Below are positions 16,008-23,808 of a stretch of 47,991 nt of DNA, in pieces; position 1 is the stretch's first letter; every line of letters begins with the position of its first letter. The stretch is from Roseburia zhanii (GTDB lineage Bacteria; Bacillota; Clostridia; Lachnospirales; Lachnospiraceae): assembly GCF_014287635.1 (NCBI RefSeq), contig NZ_JACOPH010000017.1:1-47991 (forward strand). Reading direction: 5' to 3'. Below the pieces are notes generated by a model. It was not told where the DNA came from, did not search any database, and saw only the letters and a list, made by a program, of their open reading frames with translations. Made by a program: the position numbers and the translations under genes.

Positions 16008-16478
16008 TTAAAAACCGCCATTCTGATACGCTCTGGCAATAACATAAGATGGCTCATAAAATGCACTGCAATTATAATTATCAATCGTATTACAGATTTC
16101 ATCATTATATACACGTATCATTCCCTCTACAAAATCTTCATCTTTTCCAAGCGTATCCACGATCAATCTTTGATATACTTCCCCCATCTCTAATGGCGAT
16201 GGAATTTTAGATACTAACTCTCCATCTACATCCGTTATGTCATATCTGCCTTCTTCTAAACCATACTCCTTAATCCAATCAGCTTCTACCTGTAATGGAT
16301 TCGCGCAATGAAGTACATTTGCACAACTGATCAGATGATACCATTCCTTTTTTGCAATTCCATTTACCACATACCGGTTCTTTTGATGCAGATGTCGTGC
16401 TATTCGCTCTATCATATAACAAATAAAGTACAAATCGTTTATTTTTATCTCCTCATCTTCAAAATAAATATTTTTCAT
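16008..16478 (-). CDS. hypothetical protein of the DUF3990/DUF3791-associated type
   Basis: A 156-residue soluble, mostly helical protein: Asp-Leu-Tyr-Phe-Ile-Cys-Tyr-Met-Ile-Glu-Arg-Ile-Ala-Arg (13-26), a central Glu-Trp-Tyr-His-Leu-Ile-Ser-Cys-Ala segment, and a C-terminal Val-Tyr-Asn-Asp-Glu ... Asp-Asn-Tyr-Asn-Cys-Ser. From memory it resembles the third gene of small clostridial modules that also encode DUF3791 and DUF3990 proteins. This is supported here by a DUF3990 remnant immediately upstream whose reading frame runs into this start. GGAAGTGA precedes the ATG at 16478. It may be an orphaned immunity or antitoxin-like component; that is inference. Confidence 0.6.
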   Translation of the reverse strand: MKNIYFEDEEIKINDLYFICYMIERIARHLHQKNRYVVNGIAKKEWYHLISCANVLHCANPLQVEADWIKEYGLEEGRYDITDVDGELVSKIPSPLEMGEVYQRLIVDTLGKDEDFVEGMIRVYNDEICNTIDNYNCSAFYEPSYVIARAYQNGGF

Positions 16479-16584
16479 AATTTGTCACTTCCTTCAAAAC
16501 GAATACATGCAAGTGCTTGCTGGTTGCAAAAGACGGTCCAGCCACTTCAAGATTGCTTCCATGATAAATGATATTCTTCTCCAT
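16459..16584 (-). pseudogene. remnant of a DUF3990 gene (N-terminal piece)
   Basis: An AGGAGG (16592-16598) and ATG (16584) open a 41-codon frame beginning Met-Glu-Lys-Asn-Ile-Ile-Tyr-His-Gly-Ser-Asn-Leu-Glu-Val. Tyr-His-Gly-Ser-Asn is the N-terminal signature of DUF3990 proteins, which belong to the ADP-ribosyltransferase-like clan (from memory) and are normally about 150-170 residues. After about 20 residues the similarity stops and the frame ends inside the start of the next gene. The middle and C-terminus appear deleted while the start signals remain. Confidence 0.6.
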
Positions 16585-16619
16585 GTATGCAGCCTCCTAG
16601 TCTTTGTTTCAATTTATTT

Positions 16620-16935
16620 TTATAAATGATATTCCTTATATAACTTCTCACGATATTCTAAATCTGCAAGCACTTTTTCCACATTTTCGCTCTGATTGCC
16701 CTGCATCATAAGCTGTAATAATTTTGTTAAACGAGATTCGCCTTCTATTATACCAGCCTGTTTTCCCTCTAAAATGCCAGCCTGTTTCCAGATTTCTCTC
16801 TCACTTTTCAAATGCTTTTCTTCATCATATTCAAATATGCTCATCTCGATCGCCTCCGCACGATTTTTCCTTATCTTTAAACAACATACGGAATACTGTA
16901 TCCTTATAATTACGATTTACATTGCTCTCTGTCAT
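16620..16935 (-). pseudogene. Rpn-family (PD-(D/E)XK) nuclease/transposase, internally deleted and frameshifted
   Basis: With AAGGAGGAG upstream, the ATG at 16935 opens Met-Thr-Glu-Ser-Asn-Val-Asn-Arg-Asn-Tyr-Lys-Asp-Thr-Val-Phe-Arg-Met-Leu-Phe, the N-terminus of Rpn-type recombination-promoting nucleases. After about 24 codons the frame leaves the family. In another frame (from about 16862 down to 16620) the family C-terminus appears: Arg-Ala-Glu-Ala-Ile-Glu-Met-Ser-Ile-Phe-Glu-Tyr-Asp-Glu, then the Gly-Lys-Gln-Ala-Gly tail repeats. About 200 central residues including the nuclease core are gone. The 74-codon C-terminal frame alone could be read as a small ORF. Confidence 0.8.
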
Positions 16936-17342
16936 CTCATCTCCTCCTTGTATTTGCAGGAGTATTCAAAATCCCCCTGCTTATTTTTGTTTGATTGGAA
17001 TATAAAGCATGGGTTTTCTGAATGTTTAGAAATTAACAGACTCTTTGATTTGATTATAGAAAATATGCTTTTTTTGATTCTAGCATGAATCCTTAAACTT
17101 TGCAATCAACTTAAGTGCAGGGAGCATGTATTGATATACAATGATCGGATGACTATGGTATAATGATAAAAGAATTTTTGACCACGCGGATTTTGTGGAG
17201 TGTGTAAACTACAATTTAATCACATCATGCAACAAACCATAACCTTGTAAACATACTTTCCTTGATAACAGACTGTTCCTATATGAGTCAGCATACGAAA
17301 TTGTCTGTCAGTTATTATAAAATTGTATCGGAGGAGTGCCAT
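16936..17342. other. AT-rich spacer with the promoter of the DUF1016 gene
   Basis: About 400 bp without a convincing gene. An extended -10 (TG, one base, TATAAT at 17159-17164) points right toward the nuclease gene; no good -35 lies at 17 bp, as expected for extended -10 promoters. A weak GCAGG/CCTGC stem lies at 16956-16980. A short frame around 17165-17240 (Asp-His-Ala-Asp-Phe-Val-Glu-Cys-Val) looks coding-like but has no start signal and may be debris. Confidence 0.45.
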
Positions 17343-18383
17343 ATGAGTGAATTGATTAAATCTGACAATGAATATAAAGAATGGATTACGAATTTGTCAT
17401 GTGAATATAAAAAAAATCAGCTTAGAGCAGCAGTAAAGGTAAATGAGGAAATGCTTAGATTTTACTGGATGTTAGGTAAGGGTATTTCTTTATTAAGTGA
17501 TAAATACGGATATGGTTCTGGATTTTACAAAATTGTAAGTGAGGATTTTAAAGATATTTTTCCAGAAGTGAAATCATTTTCTCCAACTAACCTTAAGTAT
17601 ATGCGTTATTTTTATGAAATGTATCCTAATGCACAGAATCGTCCACAAGCTGTGGACGATTTAACCATGATTTTTAGAATCCCATGGGGACATAACAGGA
17701 CAATAATAGATAAATGTAAAAATAACACTGAAAAAGCTTTATTCTATGTGCAAAAAACTTTGGAAAATAGTTGGTCTCGTGATGTATTACTTAATTTTTT
17801 AGATAGTGATTTATACGAACGACAGGGAAAAGCAATAACAAATTTTTCTGATACGTTACCGGCAGAGCAGAGTGACTTGGCACAGGCAATAACAAAGGAT
17901 CCATATAATTTTGATTTTTTGACTTTGCGTGAAAAGTATGATGAAAAGGAATTAAAGAATGCACTTATAGAGAAGGTTAATAATTTTCTTATGGAGTTAG
18001 GGACAGGCTTTGCATATATGGGCAGAGAAGTCCGAATTGAGGTTGGTGAAACAGAAAAATATATTGATATGTTATTTTATAACACCCAAAGACATTGCTA
18101 TGTTGTGGTAGAAATAAAGACAGGAAAATTTGATTCTTCTTATGCCGGTCAGTTGGGCACTTATGTAGTAGCTGTTAATCATCAAATGAAAACAGAGGCA
18201 GATAATCCTACTTTGGGACTATTGGTCTGCAAAGATATGGACAAAGTGGAAGCACAATATGCGTTGGAATCTACCAGTCAGCCTCTTGGAATTTCCAGTT
18301 ATGAATTGTCAAAACTTGTTCCAGAGGAATTTAAGGGCAGTATGCCAACGATTGAAGAAATTGAGGCAGAACTGAATGAATAG
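17343..18383 (+). CDS. DUF1016/YhcG-family PD-(D/E)XK nuclease
   Basis: About 346 residues. The N-terminal winged-helix domain (about 8-150) contains Tyr-Gly-Tyr-Gly-Ser-Gly-Phe, Phe-Ser-Pro-Thr-Asn-Leu-Lys-Tyr-Met-Arg and Ile-Pro-Trp-Gly-His-Asn. The C-terminal nuclease domain has the pattern Tyr-Ile-Asp-Met-Leu-Phe-Tyr, then Val-Val-Glu-Ile-Lys-Thr-Gly-Lys-Phe, giving the Asp ... Glu-x-Lys catalytic set. I start at 17343 because GGAGGAG lies directly upstream; an upstream ATG at 17262 lacks one. Codons are more AT-rich than in neighbours, suggesting transfer. Such genes often accompany restriction systems and phages; here it stands alone, so its target is unknown. Confidence 0.88.
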   Translation: MSELIKSDNEYKEWITNLSCEYKKNQLRAAVKVNEEMLRFYWMLGKGISLLSDKYGYGSGFYKIVSEDFKDIFPEVKSFSPTNLKYMRYFYEMYPNAQNRPQAVDDLTMIFRIPWGHNRTIIDKCKNNTEKALFYVQKTLENSWSRDVLLNFLDSDLYERQGKAITNFSDTLPAEQSDLAQAITKDPYNFDFLTLREKYDEKELKNALIEKVNNFLMELGTGFAYMGREVRIEVGETEKYIDMLFYNTQRHCYVVVEIKTGKFDSSYAGQLGTYVVAVNHQMKTEADNPTLGLLVCKDMDKVEAQYALESTSQPLGISSYELSKLVPEEFKGSMPTIEEIEAELNE

Positions 18384-18455
18384 TTTACTCACTTTGTAAA
18401 TACTGTTTCTTCCCATTTTACACAATACCCATTTATAGCATCAGGAGGACAACAT

Positions 18456-18806
18456 ATGGCTGCTACAATCATTTATTTAACAATTTCATTATTAGTTTCA
18501 CTTATTTTTATCATACCTGGAATAAAACAGTACAAATCTGAAAAACCAGTAACAATTAGCACTGGAGAAAACCCACCTTGTGAAGATGAACTGACAAGTG
18601 TTACAGAATGGAACCACAGACATGGCAGAAATTTTATTATCTTAGGTTGTGCACTTTTTATGACACTGTCCGTTTTTGTATATTTCATTGAAAAGCTTGA
18701 TAGTGTAATATTTCAGGTCATCATTCTAATGATAATGATATTTGCTGAAATCGCCTGGGTTATAATTGATCACAATGTAATGAAAAAGAACATGATAAAA
18801 AAATAG
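18456..18806 (+). CDS. hypothetical membrane protein (116 aa)
   Basis: A 116-residue protein with a hydrophobic N-terminal helix (3-22), a polar loop with one Cys and the motif Thr-Glu-Trp-Asn-His-Arg-His-Gly-Arg (48-56), and two further helices (58-78 and 83-103), ending in a basic tail. AGGAGG precedes the ATG. The polar motif before the second helix resembles those of small SdpI-like or DUF3784-like membrane proteins, but I do not recognise the family. It lies between the DUF1016 gene and the promoter of the CPBP-LytTR module, so it is probably its own unit. Confidence 0.65.
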   Translation: MAATIIYLTISLLVSLIFIIPGIKQYKSEKPVTISTGENPPCEDELTSVTEWNHRHGRNFIILGCALFMTLSVFVYFIEKLDSVIFQVIILMIMIFAEIAWVIIDHNVMKKNMIKK

Positions 18807-18823
18807 AATTTATAGCCATCTAG

Positions 18824-18892
18824 TGCATCTTATCATCAATTTATGCATCTTACCGTCCGATTTATTGCACAAAACAATCCTACCTATATAGT
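18824..18892 (+). promoter_or_regulatory. paired direct repeat and promoter of the CPBP-LytTR-DUF3021 operon
   Basis: TGCATCTTA occurs at 18824-18832 and again at 18844-18852, exactly 20 bp apart, each followed by a C/T-rich extension. Downstream are TTGCAC (18865-18870) and TATAGT (18887-18892) at 16 bp spacing. Two direct repeats about two helical turns apart just upstream of the -35 box are the classic arrangement of LytTR activator sites, and a LytTR protein is encoded in this operon. Positive autoregulation is therefore likely. Confidence 0.7.
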
Positions 18893-18937
18893 AGTAACTA
18901 ACAAGATCAATTTTACTATTTATCAGGAGGACATAAA

Positions 18938-19693
18938 ATGATGTATAAACTCTATAAGAAAAATGAAGTTACTTTTGCGATTGTTTTGATCATAATCTAT
19001 GTGATCGGCACTTCCACAACCGAAGCAGTCACAGAAACCATAGGTGTGCTCAAACTTGTACCCGCTATTTTTCATCTTACTTTTACTATCGTAATGATCA
19101 GATGGCTAAAGCACCACAAACTGAACCATAAATATGGACTTTTTCTTCCTAAGTATAACTTGAAATATGTCTGGTTCTTTATACCGCTTTTTATTGTTGC
19201 TGGCTTAGGTCTGGTAACAGGATTCAAGATCAGGTATTCTTTACCTGAAACCATATTTTATATTACAAGTATGCTGTGTGTCGGCTTTTTGGAAGAAATC
19301 ATATTCAGAGGTTTTTTATTTGTAGGAATGTCTAAAAACAATTTACGTTCCGCAGTTATTGTATCCTCTATCACTTTTGGAATCGGGCATCTGGTAAATC
19401 TTTTTAACGGTCAGTCATTTTTTGAAACAATGATACAGATCCTTTTTGCGATTGCTGTAGGATTCACGCTTGTCGTTCTTTTTTATAAAGGTAAAAGCCT
19501 GATTCCCTGCATCATTTTCCATGGACTGAATAATTCGCTTTCCGTGATTGAAAAAACGAATCGTGAAGCCGCTGAATTTTTTTCCATGAGTGAACAGCAA
19601 TTTGAAATCATATTTGTTGGAATTGCCATCTTTCTTCTTATGATATATAGTATCTGTATTATGAAAAACTGTAACGATGAAGATGCAAAATAG
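18938..19693 (+). CDS. CPBP-family intramembrane metalloprotease
   Basis: A 251-residue protein with about eight hydrophobic helices. The three family motifs are present: Glu119-Glu120-x-x-x-Arg124 (in Phe-Leu-Glu-Glu-Ile-Ile-Phe-Arg-Gly), His151 (Gly-Ile-Gly-His) and His195-x-x-x-Asn199 (Phe-His-Gly-Leu-Asn-Asn). These form the Rce1/Abi-type active site, which cleaves peptides within the membrane. AGGAGG precedes the start. It is the first gene after the direct-repeat promoter and is followed after 31 bp by lytTR. In Firmicutes such proteases often give self-immunity to bacteriocins or process peptides; no bacteriocin gene is visible here. Confidence 0.85.
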   Translation: MMYKLYKKNEVTFAIVLIIIYVIGTSTTEAVTETIGVLKLVPAIFHLTFTIVMIRWLKHHKLNHKYGLFLPKYNLKYVWFFIPLFIVAGLGLVTGFKIRYSLPETIFYITSMLCVGFLEEIIFRGFLFVGMSKNNLRSAVIVSSITFGIGHLVNLFNGQSFFETMIQILFAIAVGFTLVVLFYKGKSLIPCIIFHGLNNSLSVIEKTNREAAEFFSMSEQQFEIIFVGIAIFLLMIYSICIMKNCNDEDAK

Positions 19694-19724
19694 TTACAAA
19701 ATTTAAAATATTCGGAGAGAAAAC

Positions 19725-20171
19725 ATGGATTTAAAGGTTACTCAGATTCCCAAAAGTGAAACGGAAACTTTAGAGATCAGATGCCATAAGGTGTCCGATG
19801 AAGTGAGAGAAATCGTTTCCTTTATTAAATCAAGACAAGGTATGATAAGTGGAAAAATTGACGGAAATATCTGTGAAATACCCATTTTAGATATTTATTA
19901 TTTTGAATCAGTCGACAAGCGTTCGTTTGCTTATACCGCATCAGATAATTATGAAATAAATATGCGGATTTATGAACTAGAGGAACTGCTGCGTCATGGC
20001 TCATTTGTCCGAATACAAAAGGGAATGTTAGTAAATCTTTTAAAGATAAAATCCATAAAGCCGGGATTAAGCGGCAGATATGTTGCACTGCTTAAGAATA
20101 AAGAAGAAGTGATCATTTCCAGAAATTATGTTCCGGCTCTCAAAAAGACATTAAAAGGAGGCAGCATATGA
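19725..20171 (+). CDS. LytTR-domain transcriptional regulator
   Basis: A 148-residue protein made of a short N-terminal part (1-40) and a LytTR DNA-binding domain (about 42-140): Ile-Pro-Ile-Leu-Asp-Ile-Tyr-Tyr-Phe-Glu, Tyr-Glu-Leu-Glu-Glu-Leu, Phe-Val-Arg-Ile-Gln-Lys, Asn-Leu-Leu-Lys-Ile-Lys and Ile-Ser-Arg-Asn-Tyr-Val. There is no receiver domain, so it is not a classical response regulator. It overlaps the following DUF3021 gene by 4 bp. Regulators of this type are usually held inactive by a membrane partner, and the partner is probably the next gene. Confidence 0.88.
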   Translation: MDLKVTQIPKSETETLEIRCHKVSDEVREIVSFIKSRQGMISGKIDGNICEIPILDIYYFESVDKRSFAYTASDNYEINMRIYELEELLRHGSFVRIQKGMLVNLLKIKSIKPGLSGRYVALLKNKEEVIISRNYVPALKKTLKGGSI

Positions 20172-20638
20172 ATTTGAAACATAAATTTTATCAGGCAATA
20201 AAATTATATTTTATGCTCGTGACTTTCATCAGCATTTTACTAATGATTCTTGGACTTGCATTTGATTCAGAGCGGACGTTTAGCTATTCTGTATTTCTCT
20301 CCCCTCTGATCTATGCAGCAGTTGGTGTCCTTCCGGTTTTTCTGCCGGGACACGACAAAGAATTAAGTGTAAAAATGCTGATCTTAAAGAAAATCATCGA
20401 ACTTGTTATCATAGAAACCATTATTTTTATCCTTGCGTTCTCATCAGATACGATCCCTACAGAAAAGCGAACGATCGTCGCAGGGATCGCACTTGGAATA
20501 TTTGTGATATATATTTTAGCAAATGTATTGGAATATTTGTTTGAAAAGAAAGAATCAAAGGAATTGAATGACAGCCTTCTGAATTATCAGGAATCCGCCG
20601 GAATTTCTCCTTTTAAACCCACCGAAGATAATGTATAA
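20168..20638 (+). CDS. DUF3021-like membrane protein, probable LytTR antagonist
   Basis: A 156-residue protein with four hydrophobic helices (about 14-32, 42-58, 72-90, 100-122) and a charged cytoplasmic tail with Phe-Glu-Lys-Lys-Glu-Ser. The size, helix pattern and position directly after a lytTR gene (ATGA overlap, AAAGGAGG upstream) fit DUF3021. In streptococcal LytTR regulatory systems (HdrRM, BrsRM) the membrane protein inhibits the regulator; the same role here is inference. Confidence 0.72.
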   Translation: MNLKHKFYQAIKLYFMLVTFISILLMILGLAFDSERTFSYSVFLSPLIYAAVGVLPVFLPGHDKELSVKMLILKKIIELVIIETIIFILAFSSDTIPTEKRTIVAGIALGIFVIYILANVLEYLFEKKESKELNDSLLNYQESAGISPFKPTEDNV

Positions 20639-20692
20639 TCGTCTATAGATAAAATCAGTTACAGATCAACAATATTTATCGAGGATATATAC

Positions 20693-23074
20693 ATGAACAA
20701 AAAAGCATTACACACATTAGAATATGATAAGATCATAGATACCCTGACAGAGTTTGCCTATAGTCAGGCCGCAAAAGAACAGTGCCGTAATCTACTGCCG
20801 ATGACCGACCTTGAAGCGATCAATACCGCACAGCGGCAGACAGATGATGCACTTTTACGGATATTTAAAAAAGGCAGTCTTTCTTTTTCCGGTATTCACC
20901 CTGTCAGTGCTTCTTTGAAGCGTTTAGAGATCGGTGGCAGCCTCAGTATGTCTGAGTTTTTACAGATCAGCTCTTTACTTGAAGTTGCAAAGCGGGCAAA
21001 GAATTTCAGCCGAATGGACCTTACCGATGAGAAAAAAGATTCTTTAGACGATATGTTTGAGGTATTAGAACCGCTCACTCCGCTCAATGACGAGATCAAA
21101 CGCTGTATTCTCTCCGAAGACGAAGTCAGTGACGATGCCAGCAGCACATTGCGGTCGATCCGCCGCTCGATCGGTGGTATGAATGAACGTATCCGTACAC
21201 AGATGAATAAAGTTATGAATCAGGCTAACGGCAGCGGTTATCTGCAGGATGCCGTGATCACGATGCGTGATGGCAGATATTGTCTTCCGGTCAGGGCAGA
21301 GGCAAAAAATCAGGTCCCGGGTATGATCCACGACCAGTCCTCAAGCGGTTCTACTCTGTTTATCGAACCTGCGGCTGTTGTCAACCTGAATAACGAGTTA
21401 AAAGAATTATTTTTAAAAGAAGCAAAAGAGATCGAAGTCATTCTGGCAGACCTTAGTGTCAAAGTCTATGAATATGCAGCACTTATCAATGATGATTACA
21501 AGATCTTAACCACATTAGATTTTATTTTTGCAAAAGCACAGTTAGCAAAAATTCACAACGGTGTTGCTCCTATTTTTAATACCAACGGACGCATCAATAT
21601 CCGAAAAGGCAGACACCCGCTGTTAAATCCGAAAAAAGTTGTTCCTATTGATGTGATGCTCGGTGATACGTTTGACCTTCTGATCGTCACAGGACCGAAT
21701 ACGGGTGGTAAAACGGTATCATTAAAGACTGTCGGGCTCTTTACTCTGATGGGACAGGCAGGACTTCATATTCCGGCAAATGACCGTTCGGAACTTGCTG
21801 TTTTTGAAGATGTATTTGCAGATATCGGAGATGAACAGAGTATTGAGCAGAATTTGAGTACTTTTTCTTCCCATATGACAAATATCGTATCCATTTTAAA
21901 ACATGCCAACGAGAAATCTTTTGTTTTATTTGATGAATTGTGTGCCGGAACTGATCCGACAGAAGGTGCTGCACTTGCGATTTCTATTTTATCAAGGCTC
22001 CATGAACGCGGTATCCGCACAATGGCAACCACACATTACAGTGAGATCAAAGTATTTGCACTTTCTACAGATGGTGTGGAAAATGCCTGCTGTGAATTTT
22101 CTGTAGAAACCTTAAGCCCTACTTACCGCCTGCTGATCGGTATTCCGGGAAAAAGTAACGCTTTTGCGATTTCCGGAAAACTCGGCTTAGCACCTGATCT
22201 GATCGAAGATGCAAAAAGCAGGATCACAGAATCCGAAGCGAATTTTGAAGATCTGCTCTCAGATCTTGAACACAGCCGTCTGACGATTGAAAAAGAACAG
22301 GCAGAGATCAACTCCTACAAGCGGGAAATTGCCTCATTGAAGCAGCGTTTAGAGCAGAAACAGGAACGTATTGAAAGCAGTCGTGATAAAATCTTAAAGG
22401 AAGCAAATGAACAGGCTCTTGCAATCTTAAAAGAAGCCAAAGACTTAGCCGATGAAAGTATCCGTAATTTCAATAAATTCGGACAGATCCATGCACCGGC
22501 AAGTGAAATGGAAAAGGAACGTACAAAGCTCCGCAAAAAAATGTCTGATACACAGGCACAGCTTTCTAAAAAGAAAAATGATAACGTTCCAAATCACCGT
22601 GCCCCGAAAAAACTCCGTATCGGTGATTCTGTCAAAGTGCTTTCGATGAATCTGACCGGAACGGTACACACACTCCCGAATGCGAAGGGTGATCTGTATG
22701 TACAGATGGGTATTTTGCGTTCTCTTGTAAATATCAATGATCTGGTCTTATTAGAAGAAGATACTTCTCCGACCAGCAAAAAATATGCCAAAACCAGTGC
22801 AGGTAAGATCAAAATGAGTAAATCTGCTTCTGTTTCCACAGAGATCAATCTGATCGGCAAAACAACCGATGAAGCAATCGCTCTTTTGGATAAATATTTA
22901 GACGATGCCTACCTTGCACATCTTTCTTCTGTCCGCATTGTACATGGCAAGGGTACCGGAGCCCTGCGCGCGGCAGTACAAAAGCACTTAAAACGGCAGA
23001 AATATATCAAATCTTTCCATCTTGGAGAATTTGGTGAAGGTGATGCCGGTGTCACGATCGCAGAATTCAAGTAA
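20693..23074 (+). CDS. mutS2: MutS2 endonuclease / ribosome-rescue ATPase
   Basis: A 793-residue protein. Core and clamp helices occupy about 1-310. The ABC-type ATPase has Walker A Gly-Pro-Asn-Thr-Gly-Gly-Lys-Thr at 334-341 and Walker B with Leu-Phe-Asp-Glu-Leu followed by Gly-Thr-Asp-Pro-Thr-Glu-Gly. A long coiled coil (about 515-620), a KOW-like part and a C-terminal Smr domain (about 720-793) with His-Gly-Lys-Gly-Thr-Gly at 751-756 follow. The mismatch-recognition domain of MutS is absent, as usual for MutS2. The family suppresses recombination and splits collided ribosomes in Bacillus. The two-component genes follow after 25 bp. Confidence 0.96.
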   Translation: MNKKALHTLEYDKIIDTLTEFAYSQAAKEQCRNLLPMTDLEAINTAQRQTDDALLRIFKKGSLSFSGIHPVSASLKRLEIGGSLSMSEFLQISSLLEVAKRAKNFSRMDLTDEKKDSLDDMFEVLEPLTPLNDEIKRCILSEDEVSDDASSTLRSIRRSIGGMNERIRTQMNKVMNQANGSGYLQDAVITMRDGRYCLPVRAEAKNQVPGMIHDQSSSGSTLFIEPAAVVNLNNELKELFLKEAKEIEVILADLSVKVYEYAALINDDYKILTTLDFIFAKAQLAKIHNGVAPIFNTNGRINIRKGRHPLLNPKKVVPIDVMLGDTFDLLIVTGPNTGGKTVSLKTVGLFTLMGQAGLHIPANDRSELAVFEDVFADIGDEQSIEQNLSTFSSHMTNIVSILKHANEKSFVLFDELCAGTDPTEGAALAISILSRLHERGIRTMATTHYSEIKVFALSTDGVENACCEFSVETLSPTYRLLIGIPGKSNAFAISGKLGLAPDLIEDAKSRITESEANFEDLLSDLEHSRLTIEKEQAEINSYKREIASLKQRLEQKQERIESSRDKILKEANEQALAILKEAKDLADESIRNFNKFGQIHAPASEMEKERTKLRKKMSDTQAQLSKKKNDNVPNHRAPKKLRIGDSVKVLSMNLTGTVHTLPNAKGDLYVQMGILRSLVNINDLVLLEEDTSPTSKKYAKTSAGKIKMSKSASVSTEINLIGKTTDEAIALLDKYLDDAYLAHLSSVRIVHGKGTGALRAAVQKHLKRQKYIKSFHLGEFGEGDAGVTIAEFK

Positions 23075-23099
23075 TTTTATGAATATATAGGAGGTACTC

Positions 23100-23804
23100 A
23101 TGGTTGCAAAACAGAAAATACTAATTGTCGACGATGATGTCAATATTGCAGAACTGATCTCGCTTTATCTGACAAAAGAATGTTTTGATACAAAAACCGT
23201 CAATGATGGGGAAGAAGCCCTGATGGCATTTGAGCAGTATGCACCGAATCTGATCCTTTTAGATCTGATGCTTCCGGGCATTGACGGTTATCAAGTCTGC
23301 CGCGAGATCCGCAGCAAATCCGATACGCCGATCATCATGCTCTCTGCCAAAGGTGAAATCTTTGACAAAGTCTTAGGCTTAGAACTTGGAGCAGATGACT
23401 ATATTATGAAGCCGTTCGATTCCAAAGAATTAGTTGCCCGTGTCAAAGCTGTCTTAAGACGTTATCAGCCTGTGGCAAAAAATGAACCTGTCACGGTCAA
23501 CATCAAATGCGTGGAATATCCGGGACTTGTTGTAAATCTGTCGAATTATTCCGTACTTTACAACGGACAGCCGGTCGATATGCCGCCAAAAGAATTAGAA
23601 CTCCTCTATTTCCTTGCTTCCTCTCCGAATCAGGTATTTACCAGAGAACAGCTTTTAGACCATATCTGGGGCTATGAATACATCGGTGATACCCGTACCG
23701 TAGACGTTCATGTCAAACGTCTGCGTGAAAAAATAAAAGACAATGCTTCATGGAGTCTTGCAACCGTCTGGGGCATTGGCTATAAATTCGAGGTAAATGG
23801 GTGA
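23100..23804 (+). CDS. OmpR/PhoB-family response regulator
   Basis: A 234-residue protein with a receiver domain (5-120): acidic pocket Asp11-Asp12-Asp13, phospho-acceptor Asp55 in Leu-Leu-Asp-Leu-Met-Leu-Pro-Gly, and Lys104 in Met-Lys-Pro-Phe. The winged-helix output domain (about 138-232) has Pro-Pro-Lys-Glu-Leu-Glu-Leu-Leu and Thr-Arg-Thr-Val-Asp-Val-His-Val-Lys-Arg-Leu-Arg. AGGAGG precedes the ATG at 23100. The kinase gene follows immediately. The stimulus and regulon cannot be inferred. Confidence 0.95.
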   Translation: MVAKQKILIVDDDVNIAELISLYLTKECFDTKTVNDGEEALMAFEQYAPNLILLDLMLPGIDGYQVCREIRSKSDTPIIMLSAKGEIFDKVLGLELGADDYIMKPFDSKELVARVKAVLRRYQPVAKNEPVTVNIKCVEYPGLVVNLSNYSVLYNGQPVDMPPKELELLYFLASSPNQVFTREQLLDHIWGYEYIGDTRTVDVHVKRLREKIKDNASWSLATVWGIGYKFEVNG

Positions 23805-23808
23805 TCTT

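Noticed and set aside
17262..17342. N-terminal extension of the DUF1016 protein
   Set aside because: The upstream ATG lacks a ribosome binding site, while GGAGGAG precedes the ATG at 17343 and the family domain begins there.
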